The position numbers and the translations under genes were made by a program. From NCBI GenBank assembly GCA_946639085.1, contig CAMPBP010000009.1:1-13132 (forward strand): a stretch of DNA of 13,132 nt, written 5' to 3'. Origin of the DNA: an uncultured Lachnospiraceae bacterium. GTDB taxonomy: Bacteria > Bacillota > Clostridia > Lachnospirales > Lachnospiraceae. The notes under the pieces are model-generated. The model worked only from the letters and a program-made list of their open reading frames with translations, made no database searches and was not told the DNA's origin. Positions 1 to 5,678 of this stretch are shown one piece after another (within the stretch, counting starts at the first letter, position 1; each line of letters begins with the position of its first letter).

Positions 1-638
1 TGGAAGGAGCCAGCGAGGGCGTAGGCTTAGGCCTTGATTTCTTAAGACATATCGAGCGTACGAGAATACTGGTTCACGTCGTTGACGCTGCAGGTACCGA
101 GGGAAGAGATCCCATCGAAGACGTTAAGCTTATTAATAATGAGCTTAAAAAGTACGGTTCGGACGTATCGAAAAAGCCTCAGGTAATTGCGGCAAACAAA
201 CTTGATGTTTGCGAGAATCCCGATGAAGTGGTAAGCAAACTTAAAGCCGAATTTGAACCCGAAGGTTACGAAGTATTTCCCATAAGTGCGGCTTCAAACA
301 AAGGCGTAAAGGAATTGATTTATCATTTAAGCGAAATGCTTAAAAAATATCCAAAGAAAACAGTTGTTTTTGAACCCGAAATGACACCTGAATTCGGCGG
401 ATTATATAACAATGAGCCTTTTGAAGTATATTACGACGAAGAAGAAAAAGAATACGTCATAGAGGGACCCAGGATCGAAAAGATGCTTGGATACACGAAC
501 CTCGATTCCGAAAAAGGATTTTTGTTCTTCCAGAAATTCCTTAAGGAAAACGGTATTCTTGACAAGTTGAAAGAATTGGGAATAAACGAAAAAGATACCG
601 TAAGAATGTACGGTTACAAATTTGACTATTTCGAATAA
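1..638 (+). CDS. obgE: Obg-family GTPase, 3' part (5' end outside window)
   Basis: This is the C-terminal half of the ribosome-assembly and stress-linked GTPase Obg/CgtA, which acts in 50S subunit maturation. The frame is open from base 3, giving 211 visible residues of a family usually near 430. The first visible residues, [10 protein letters not shown], are the conserved stretch just after the G3 motif. The G4 motif NKLD is at visible residues 65-68 and the G5-like ISAAS at 94-98. The Obg-specific C-terminal OCT domain runs from about residue 140 (FEVYYDE) to the end, with a conserved [11 protein letters not shown] type terminus. The N-terminal glycine-rich Obg fold and G1-G3 lie upstream of the window. 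It heads a co-directional series with yhbY, nadD, yqeK and rsfS, 43 nt before yhbY. Identification is firm; the ATG/GTG-like codons inside are not starts. Confidence 0.97.
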   Translation, partial: EGASEGVGLGLDFLRHIERTRILVHVVDAAGTEGRDPIEDVKLINNELKKYGSDVSKKPQVIAANKLDVCENPDEVVSKLKAEFEPEGYEVFPISAASNKGVKELIYHLSEMLKKYPKKTVVFEPEMTPEFGGLYNNEPFEVYYDEEEKEYVIEGPRIEKMLGYTNLDSEKGFLFFQKFLKENGILDKLKELGINEKDTVRMYGYKFDYFE

Positions 639-681
639 AGAGTTTTTGTCCGTATGGACTAATCATTTTTCAGGTATTAAA

Positions 682-972
682 ATGAACAGTAGACAGAGAG
701 CATATTTAAAAGGTCTTGCACAGAATATCGATTCAACATTTCAGATCGGTAAGAATGCATTGTCACCGGAGATAACCGAAGCAGTCCGAGAAAGCTTCAA
801 CACAAGAGAACTTGTTAAGATCACGGTTCTGAAAAACTGTATGGACGATCCGAAATCCATGGCACAGATACTTGCTGAGAGAACCGGATGCGAGGTTGTT
901 CAGGTGATCGGTAAAAAGATCGTTTTATACAAAGAAGATAAAGACAACAAGAAGATAATTCTTCCCAATTAG
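682..972 (+). CDS. yhbY: YhbY-type CRM-domain RNA-binding protein
   Basis: A 96-residue single-domain CRS1/YhbY (CRM) protein. The family binds RNA and associates with pre-50S ribosomal particles. The sequence starts MNSRQRAYLKGLA, has the expected I-G-K-N-A-L turn at residues 22-27 in the place of the GxxG RNA-binding loop, and ends with the typical TGCEVVQVIGKKIVLYK strand pair at 68-84, then a short lysine-rich tail. I chose the ATG at 682 because it matches the family N terminus; an upstream in-frame TTG at 622 would overlap obg and add 20 residues unlike the family. The ribosome-binding site is poor (CAGG at 671-674). It sits between obg and nadD, the usual place in clostridial genomes. 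Confidence 0.94.
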   Translation: MNSRQRAYLKGLAQNIDSTFQIGKNALSPEITEAVRESFNTRELVKITVLKNCMDDPKSMAQILAERTGCEVVQVIGKKIVLYKEDKDNKKIILPN

Positions 973-986
973 TAACGGAGTTTACA

Positions 987-1598
987 TTGAAAAAGCGCGT
1001 CGGTCTTTTTGGCGGGACGTTCGATCCCATTCATTACGGGCATTTGATGCTTGCGGAAAATGCATACGATTCATTGAAACTTGATGAGATTTTATTTGTT
1101 GTCAGCGGTAAATCTTATTTAAAGAGCAATGTTTCCACAGCAAAAAACAGACTTTCCATGACTTCACTTGCAATTTCGGACAATCCTCATTTTGCATTGT
1201 CGACTGTTGAGACCGACAGAGGGGAAGATGTGGATTCGTATTCATATGAAACGATCCTTACCCTTAAAGAACACAATCCCGATACAGAGTATTTCTTTAT
1301 GGTAGGCGCGGATTCCTTCGTTTACATGGACAAATGGAAAAAACCGGATGTTATTTTTGAGAATACCACGGTTACGGTTGCTTTTAGGGAAGGCTCATCT
1401 CTTGAAGAACTCCAAAATAAAGCAAAAGAGTATGAAGAAAAGTTTCCGGGAGCCGTTATTGTCTTTCTTCCCGTTTTAAATATCGGCATTTCTTCCACAG
1501 ATATCAGAAACAGGGTAAGAGAAGGGCAGTCAATCAGATACATGACACCCGACGCGGTTTCTTTATACATCGATAAAAACGGTCTTTATCGTGGTTAG
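987..1598 (+). CDS. nadD: Nicotinate-nucleotide adenylyltransferase
   Basis: NadD transfers AMP from ATP to nicotinate mononucleotide to give deamido-NAD, the penultimate step of NAD synthesis, in the cytoplasm. The 203-residue protein has the nucleotidyltransferase signature GGTFDPIHYGHL at residues 9-20 (the HxGH ATP-binding motif), GADSF at 107-111 with a following KWKKP, and the C-terminal ISSTDIR motif at 168-174. Length fits the family. The start is TTG at 987, supported by GGAG at 977-980 with six nucleotides of spacing and by the motif falling at the usual distance from the N terminus. The loop after the first strand (about 38-50) reads SGKSYLKSN rather than the PPHK seen in many bacteria. 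The last bases overlap an alternative GTG start of yqeK, so translation of the two is probably linked. Confidence 0.96.
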   Translation: MKKRVGLFGGTFDPIHYGHLMLAENAYDSLKLDEILFVVSGKSYLKSNVSTAKNRLSMTSLAISDNPHFALSTVETDRGEDVDSYSYETILTLKEHNPDTEYFFMVGADSFVYMDKWKKPDVIFENTTVTVAFREGSSLEELQNKAKEYEEKFPGAVIVFLPVLNIGISSTDIRNRVREGQSIRYMTPDAVSLYIDKNGLYRG

Positions 1599-1602
1599 AA
1601 GC

Positions 1603-2175
1603 ATGGCAGAATTCGAGAAGATAACCGAAAAACTTCATAAAACTCTTAATGAACACAGGTTTTTTCATACTCTCGGTGTATCCTTCACCGCACAGGCATT
1701 AGCCATGAAGTATGGAGCTGACATTAAGAAAGCAGGTATTGCAGGTCTGCTTCACGATTGTGCAAAGGCATATAAGAGCGATGAACTTTTAAAGATGTGT
1801 GAAGATTATTCCATACCGATAAAAGATGTTGAAAGAGAATTTCCTGCGCTGTTACATGCAAAGGTCGGTGCTTATCTTGCAAAGACGGAATATGGCGTAA
1901 CGGATGAGGAGATATTGGATGCCATCGTTTGTCATACGACCGGAAAGCCGGGTATGAATACTCTTGAAAAGGTCATATATGTAGCAGATTTTATCGAACC
2001 CGGCAGATATAAAATGAATAATCTCGAAGCGATCAGAAAAATGGCTTTTGAGGATCTGGATGAAACACTTTTGATGATCCTTTCCGCTACCGTAGATTAT
2101 CTCAATGAGACTATGAATGAAGGTATAGATCCCCTTACGATCGAAACTTACGAATATTATAAAAAGAACAAATAA
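1603..2175 (+). CDS. yqeK: YqeK-type HD-domain bis(5'-nucleosyl)-tetraphosphatase
   Basis: YqeK proteins hydrolyse diadenosine tetraphosphate symmetrically to ADP, a stress-related dinucleotide. The 190-residue protein shows the full metal-binding HD set: H22 in RFFHTLGV, HD at 51-52 in LLHDCAK, H85 in LLHAKVGA, H111 in CHTTG and D129 in IYVADFIEPGR. The IEPGR sequence after the last Asp is typical of YqeK within the HD superfamily. The ATG at 1603 is preferred; a GTG at 1591, in frame and overlapping the end of nadD, would add four residues and has no better ribosome-binding site. It sits directly after nadD, as in B. subtilis and many clostridia, 19 nt before rsfS. Confidence 0.94.
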   Translation: MAEFEKITEKLHKTLNEHRFFHTLGVSFTAQALAMKYGADIKKAGIAGLLHDCAKAYKSDELLKMCEDYSIPIKDVEREFPALLHAKVGAYLAKTEYGVTDEEILDAIVCHTTGKPGMNTLEKVIYVADFIEPGRYKMNNLEAIRKMAFEDLDETLLMILSATVDYLNETMNEGIDPLTIETYEYYKKNK

Positions 2176-2194
2176 AAGTTTAGAGAGGACTTTG

Positions 2195-2527
2195 ATGGAA
2201 ATAAAAGAATTAACCGGAATAGCCATAAGCGCACTTGAAGATAAAAAAGGAGAGGATATCAAACTCTTAAATATAACCGGTATATCGCCCATATCCGATT
2301 ACTTTGTTATCGCTACCGGTAATAACTCAAATCAGATGCAGGCTATGGCGGATGAAGTATCCGAACAGTTAAACAAAGCCGGTGCAACACTTAAACACAC
2401 CGAAGGATATGATGCGGCCAACTGGATACTTATGGATTACGGCGATTTTATGATCCATATTTTCAATCCCGAAAGCAGAGATTTTTATAATCTTGAAAGA
2501 ATATGGCGCGATGCCGTAACGGAATAA
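2195..2527 (+). CDS. rsfS: Ribosome silencing factor RsfS
   Basis: RsfS binds ribosomal protein uL14 on the large subunit and blocks joining to the small subunit when nutrients are short. The 110-residue protein carries the family signature SDYFVIATGNNSNQMQAMAD at 34-53, then HTEGYDAANWILMDYGDF at 68-85, and ESRDFYNLERIW at 93-104. Length is typical. I use the ATG at 2195: the purine-rich AGAGAGG at 2182-2188 lies six nucleotides before it. A TTG immediately upstream at 2192 is possible but unnecessary. It closes the obg-yhbY-nadD-yqeK-rsfS series and is followed after 7 bp by a strong stem-loop terminator. Together with Obg and YhbY it makes this block largely about 50S assembly and use. Confidence 0.96.
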   Translation: MEIKELTGIAISALEDKKGEDIKLLNITGISPISDYFVIATGNNSNQMQAMADEVSEQLNKAGATLKHTEGYDAANWILMDYGDFMIHIFNPESRDFYNLERIWRDAVTE

Positions 2528-2534
2528 TGAACAT

Positions 2535-2564
2535 AAAAAAGCGGACTCTCTTGAGCCCGCTTTT
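2535..2564. terminator. Bidirectional terminator between rsfS and lexA
   Basis: Stem-loop with left arm AAAGCGGACTC and right arm GAGCCCGCTTT, one A/C mismatch and a TCTT loop. It is flanked by an A-run on the left and a T-run on the right, so it has a U-tract in both directions. It lies between two convergent genes. Confidence 0.88.
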
Positions 2565-2570
2565 ATTATA

Positions 2571-3188
2571 CTATCTCAAAAATCTGTATACACCGAACAC
2601 TTTACCGAGGATCATGCAACTGTCCACAATGATCGGATCCATAGTATCGTTTTCGGGTTGTAATCTTATGTGACCGTTTTCTTTATAGAAAGTCTTTACG
2701 GTAGCCGAATCTTCAATGAGAGCAACGACAACATCGCCGTTACGAACATCCTGAGTACCTTCAACCAGTACCTGATCACCGTTCATGATACCGATATTGA
2801 TCATCGAATCACCTTTTACTTTAAGAATGAAAGCTTCGCCCTTTGGAACATATTCCATGGGGATGGGGAAGTAGTTTTCAATATTCTGTTCAGCGAGTAT
2901 GGGCTGACCGGCTGCAACCTGTCCGACAACGGGAATACTGACCGTTTCAGTACGAACCATATTAAAGGAGTCGTCACAAACTTCAATCGCACGAGGCTTG
3001 GTGGGGTCACGTCTTATATAACCTTTTTTCTCAAGTGCGTTAAGATGTGAGTGAACGGAAGATGTGGAACTGAGATCGGCCGCTTCACATATTTCTCTTA
3101 CTGTAGGCGGATAGCCTTTTTTTAGTATTTCCTGCTTAATATAATCAAGTATTTCTTTTTGCTTGGGAGATGCTTCTTTATATGCCAT
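2571..3188 (-). CDS. lexA: LexA, SOS repressor and self-cleaving protease
   Basis: LexA represses DNA-damage genes and cleaves itself when stimulated by RecA-ssDNA filaments. The 205-residue protein has a winged helix-turn-helix at about residues 7-66, with GYPPTVREI and [11 protein letters not shown] very close to B. subtilis LexA. The cleavage site Ala93-Gly94 is in VGQVAAGQP. The catalytic dyad is Ser128 (KGDSM) and Lys165 (SATVKTF). I start at the ATG at 3188 because GGAGGG at 3195-3200 lies about seven nucleotides upstream and the family N terminus fits; an 11-residue extension to 3221 has no such support. It is transcribed divergently from a YneA-like gene, sharing an intergenic region with several LexA-box-like sites, so autoregulation is likely. 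The gene ends 7 bp from a bidirectional terminator. Confidence 0.98.
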   Translation of the reverse strand: MAYKEASPKQKEILDYIKQEILKKGYPPTVREICEAADLSSTSSVHSHLNALEKKGYIRRDPTKPRAIEVCDDSFNMVRTETVSIPVVGQVAAGQPILAEQNIENYFPIPMEYVPKGEAFILKVKGDSMINIGIMNGDQVLVEGTQDVRNGDVVVALIEDSATVKTFYKENGHIRLQPENDTMDPIIVDSCMILGKVFGVYRFLR

Positions 3189-3239
3189 ACCTTTCCCTCC
3201 GTACGAAATAATAGCAAACATACATTTGGTTACACTAAA

Positions 3240-3268
3240 ACTATATCACAGTAAAATTAAAAAAGCAA
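3240..3268 (-). promoter_or_regulatory. Probable lexA promoter
   Basis: On the minus strand TTGCTT (3268-3263) and TATAGT (3245-3240) are separated by exactly 17 bp, about 50 bp before the lexA start codon. A degenerate LexA-box-like sequence, AAAC-ATAT-ATTC at 3267-3278, touches the -35, and a better one follows at 3281-3292. Confidence 0.65.
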
Positions 3269-3280
3269 ACATATATTCAA

Positions 3281-3292
3281 GAAAATATGTTC
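3281..3292. promoter_or_regulatory. LexA box A (GAAAATATGTTC)
   Basis: One mismatch to the GAAC-N4-GTTC operator of Firmicutes LexA. It lies just upstream of both divergent promoters' -35 elements, 13 bp beyond the lexA -35 and 10 bp before the -35 of the YneA-like gene. Confidence 0.7.
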
Positions 3293-3302
3293 GAAAAAAG
3301 TA

Positions 3303-3331
3303 TTGACATTCGAATGACTGTTCGATATTAT
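3303..3331 (+). promoter_or_regulatory. Promoter of the YneA-like gene
   Basis: A consensus TTGACA at 3303-3308 and TATTAT at 3326-3331 are 17 bp apart. The predicted transcription start is near 3338, about 49 nt before the ATG at 3387. A LexA-box-like site fills most of the spacer, as expected for a repressed SOS promoter. Confidence 0.85.
3312..3323. promoter_or_regulatory. LexA box B (GAATGACTGTTC), inside the promoter spacer
   Basis: One mismatch to GAAC-N4-GTTC, and flanked by C and G so that the outer CGAA/TTCG arms are symmetric. It lies between the -35 and -10 of the YneA-like gene, so bound LexA would exclude RNA polymerase. Confidence 0.78.
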
Positions 3332-3342
3332 ATAGTTACAAC

Positions 3343-3354
3343 AAACAAATGTTC
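3343..3354. promoter_or_regulatory. LexA box C (AAACAAATGTTC)
   Basis: One mismatch to GAAC-N4-GTTC. It lies just downstream of the predicted transcription start of the YneA-like gene, and exactly 31 bp from box B, which is itself 31 bp from box A. Confidence 0.65.
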
Positions 3355-3355
3355 A

Positions 3356-3367
3356 CAACAAACGTTC
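3356..3367. promoter_or_regulatory. LexA box D (CAACAAACGTTC)
   Basis: One mismatch to GAAC-N4-GTTC, 13 bp from box C and followed by a matching flanking G. It lies in the 5' leader of the YneA-like gene, 8 bp before the GAGG ribosome-binding site. Confidence 0.62.
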
Positions 3368-3386
3368 GATATATGAGGATAAGTAC

Positions 3387-3731
3387 ATGAAGACAACACA
3401 CAACATTTCCATTATTAAAAGAAGAAGAGAATTGAGAAGAAAGATCACTTCATTTTGTATTTTGACTACAGTTACGGTTATATTGTCGGTGCTTTTTGTT
3501 TTTGGCTCGAAATCGGTTGCTTCAGACGGTTCGATCAAAGATTACAGCAAGTATTATAAGAGTATTGAAGTATCCGGAGACGATTCTTTGTACGATATAG
3601 CTTCTGAATATTCGGTTCCCGAATTGATGACGGAAGAAGAGTTTGTCCGGGAAGTAATGTTTATAAACAATATGGAAAACGATAAATTGTCATACGGAAA
3701 GAGTTATATCATTATTCCTTATTATTCATAG
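3387..3731 (+). CDS. yneA: YneA-like SOS cell-division suppressor (membrane-anchored LysM protein)
   Basis: A 114-residue protein with a basic N terminus (KRRRELRRK at 11-19), one hydrophobic segment at about 20-40 and an extracytoplasmic C-terminal LysM-like domain at about 58-112 (SGDDSLYDIASEYS at 63-76, then GKSYIIIPYY at 104-113). This is the architecture of B. subtilis YneA, which is induced by DNA damage and blocks septation. The start ATG at 3387 has GAGG at 3375-3378, eight nucleotides upstream. It is divergent from lexA and preceded by a consensus promoter overlaid with LexA-like boxes, the same arrangement as yneA in Bacillus. Sequence similarity to Bacillus YneA is modest, so the name rests on architecture, position and regulation; it could be an unrelated LysM protein under SOS control. 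A terminator follows after 43 bp. Confidence 0.78.
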   Translation: MKTTHNISIIKRRRELRRKITSFCILTTVTVILSVLFVFGSKSVASDGSIKDYSKYYKSIEVSGDDSLYDIASEYSVPELMTEEEFVREVMFINNMENDKLSYGKSYIIIPYYS

Positions 3732-3774
3732 AAACAGAGAATATTTTCACTCCACTTACCACATCATCCATCAT

Positions 3775-3809
3775 AAAAATCCCGCTCGAAATATTCGAAC
3801 GGGATTTTT
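3775..3809. terminator. Bidirectional terminator after the YneA-like gene
   Basis: Stem-loop: AAAAATCCCG pairs with CGGGATTTTT, then one C/A mismatch, then TCGAA pairs with TTCGA around an ATA loop. A-run and T-run flanks give a U-tract in both directions. It separates two convergent genes. Confidence 0.9.
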
Positions 3810-3810
3810 A

Positions 3811-4881
3811 TTAATCATCTTTTTCTCTCAGTTTAACTATATTTGCGGCACTTCTTCGACGTTCATCCTCAATAGCGGCGTAGTGTTTCTTTGTTGTATT
3901 TACATCTTTATGTCCCAAAACATCGGCTACAAGATATATATCACCGGTTTCCCTGTAAAGACTCGTACCGTATGTACTTCTTAATTTGTGCGGAGTGATC
4001 TTTTTAATGTTAGTAAGATTTGAGGCGTATTTCTTAACGAGATTTTCGACACTTCTTACACAAAGTCGTTTATTCTGCAAGGAAAGAAATAATGCGTTTT
4101 CGCTGCCTGTTTCGGGTATTATCTTATTTCTTATCTCCAGGTAATCGGTAAGGGCGGTATATACTTCATCTCCGAAGTAAACCGTAGCTTCTTTGCCGCC
4201 TTTTCTTCGTATCAGAATACCGTTTGTATTAAAGTCGATATTGTTAATATCCAGTCCCACAAGCTCAGATACAAGAATACCGGTTCCGAGCATAAGTGTA
4301 AGTATGGCAACATCTCTGTATTTTGTCTTGTTATGAAAACGCAACTGATTCGGAGTCAGTTTTTCTCCTTCCTCAACCATATCCAAAAGATTTGCCACTT
4401 CATCGGGCTCAAGTCTTATAATTTCTTTTTGATGTATCTTAGGAGGACTTACAAGGCTTGGTGCATTGGTCTTTATAAGCTCTGAGGTATAGAAATATTT
4501 GTACAAAGAGCGAAGAGAAGAGAGTTTTCTTGCTTTTCCGCGCTCATCGTTTGTTATCTCTCGGTCCTTTTTCTCGTAAAGGCTCAAATAGTCAAGGTAT
4601 TCTTCGATATCTTCACGTCTTACGCTGTCAAGAACTGAAAGAGGAAAGTCTTTGATCTCCGTGTTTTTAAGAGCCGGATTGGTCTCATGAAGAAACTCAA
4701 AGAACAGTCTTATGTCGTAAGCGTAGGAGAGTCTTGTTCTTGATGCCGTATATTCCTCAATTCCTCTGAAATACTGCTTCATGAAGGGAGGAAGCTCATC
4801 AAGAACTTCTCGAAGTCTTACTATATTTGTTTTCATTACCTCATCATGGTAATTTTGTGAGGCTTTATACGGATTCGCCAC
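3811..4881 (-). CDS. Tyrosine recombinase, XerC/XerD-like, with altered catalytic Arg
   Basis: A 356-residue tyrosine recombinase. The N-terminal SAM-like core-binding domain covers about residues 30-140 and the catalytic domain about 155-345. Catalytic residues seen are Lys227 (RRKGGK), His298 and Arg301 (HKLR), His324 (LGHKD) and the nucleophile Tyr334 (KKHYAA). The first catalytic arginine, expected in a TGxRxSEL motif, is replaced: the sequence reads GTGILVSEL, with Leu203 (codon CTT, plus-strand 4273-4275) where Arg (CGT) is normal. The rest of the frame is intact, so it is not an obvious pseudogene, but classical strand exchange would be impaired. The start is GTG at 4881, overlapping the upstream TtcA-like gene by 17 bp, with AAGGATGG upstream; an ATG at 4836 is the alternative. 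It lies next to the SOS node, convergent to the YneA-like gene. I do not assign it as the genome's dif recombinase. Confidence 0.9.
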   Translation of the reverse strand: MANPYKASQNYHDEVMKTNIVRLREVLDELPPFMKQYFRGIEEYTASRTRLSYAYDIRLFFEFLHETNPALKNTEIKDFPLSVLDSVRREDIEEYLDYLSLYEKKDREITNDERGKARKLSSLRSLYKYFYTSELIKTNAPSLVSPPKIHQKEIIRLEPDEVANLLDMVEEGEKLTPNQLRFHNKTKYRDVAILTLMLGTGILVSELVGLDINNIDFNTNGILIRRKGGKEATVYFGDEVYTALTDYLEIRNKIIPETGSENALFLSLQNKRLCVRSVENLVKKYASNLTNIKKITPHKLRSTYGTSLYRETGDIYLVADVLGHKDVNTTKKHYAAIEDERRRSAANIVKLREKDD

Positions 4882-5596
4882 TTTTATTCCATCCTTTGAT
4901 ATTACTGTCTTTTATGGCTGCGAACATTCTGTTGCGCACACCGGGCGTTTCTTTGTTTATCTCTTTTACTATGTCTTTGACATACTCACGTTTGGTCCTT
5001 TTATCCACCGGACAGGGGCTTTTAACCACCGGTACATCGTATTTATTTACAAAACCTATAACATCACTTTCGTTCATGTAGATCAACGGTCTGATTACCG
5101 TAAGATCCGTCCTGTCGAGATATGTGACGGGAGAGAATGTATGGAATCTTCCTTCATATATGAGGGAGAGAAGCATCGTATCGATAACATCGTCCTTATG
5201 GTGCGCATAAGCTATCTTATTGCATCCGATCTTTTTCATTGCATCATTTAAAGCGCCTTTACGCATTTTGGCGCATAATGAACAGGGATTGGATTCTTTT
5301 CTTACGTTAAAGATAACATCATAAATGTCCGTTTTTTCTATATGATAAGTAACATTCAGTGATTCACACAGTTTGCTTATCTTTGAAAGATCGAGATTGT
5401 TGAATCCCAGATCGACGGTTACAGCCACAACCTCAAAATGTTTGGGGTAGAAGCGCCTTAAGTGGGAGAGTGCATAAAGAAGAGTTAAACTGTCTTTGCC
5501 ACCCGATATGCCAATGGCGATCTTATCGCCGTCATTAATCATCTCATAATCGTCACAGGCCTTTCTTACAAGGCTTAAAACTCTTTGAAGATCCAT
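4865..5596 (-). CDS. ttcA: TtcA-family tRNA sulfurtransferase (PP-loop ATPase)
   Basis: A 243-residue PP-loop protein of the TtcA/TtuA group, which adenylates a tRNA base and replaces oxygen with sulfur using an iron-sulfur cluster. The ATP-binding PP-loop SGGKDS is at residues 31-36. The cluster-ligand pattern is present as CSLC (Cys105, Cys108) plus Cys195 in KSPCPVD. AYAHHKDD at 129-136 is the typical downstream motif. Length is close to short clostridial members and lacks long extensions. Whether the target is cytidine 32 (as in E. coli TtcA) cannot be told from sequence alone. The ATG at 5596 has AAAGG upstream at suitable spacing. It overlaps the following recombinase gene by 17 bp, so the two are likely co-transcribed. 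Confidence 0.88.
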   Translation of the reverse strand: MDLQRVLSLVRKACDDYEMINDGDKIAIGISGGKDSLTLLYALSHLRRFYPKHFEVVAVTVDLGFNNLDLSKISKLCESLNVTYHIEKTDIYDVIFNVRKESNPCSLCAKMRKGALNDAMKKIGCNKIAYAHHKDDVIDTMLLSLIYEGRFHTFSPVTYLDRTDLTVIRPLIYMNESDVIGFVNKYDVPVVKSPCPVDKRTKREYVKDIVKEINKETPGVRNRMFAAIKDSNIKGWNKSGESV

Positions 5597-5638
5597 ATGT
5601 ACCTTTGCTCGTTAAAATATAGATAAATTGCTTTAATA

Positions 5639-5671
5639 AGTATACCATCAATATTGATTAAGTGCTATTAT
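5639..5671. promoter_or_regulatory. Divergent extended -10 promoters around a 12-bp palindrome
   Basis: On the minus strand TGGTATACT (5647-5639) is an extended -10 for the ttcA-like gene, with its predicted start near 5632. On the plus strand TGCTATTAT (5663-5671) is an extended -10 for the permease gene. Neither has a good -35. Between them lies the perfect palindrome ATCAATATTGAT (5647-5658), placed where one bound regulator could affect both promoters. The promoter calls are by eye; the operator role is inference. Confidence 0.5.
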
Positions 5672-5678
5672 ATAAGAC

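Noticed and set aside
228..638. A separate 136-residue gene starting at 228
   Set aside because: The same frame is open from base 3 and encodes the Obg G-domain motifs upstream of 228, so it is the 3' part of obg, not a new gene.
1852..2292. Minus-strand open frame of 146 codons across yqeK/rsfS
   Set aside because: It is the reverse shadow of two well-supported genes, with no ribosome-binding site or family likeness.
2670..3050. Plus-strand open frame inside lexA
   Set aside because: Antisense shadow of a complete, motif-rich lexA gene.
3216..3227. Further LexA box AAAC-ATAC-ATTT in the lexA leader
   Set aside because: Three mismatches to GAAC-N4-GTTC; too weak to list, although it resembles the degenerate site at 3267-3278.
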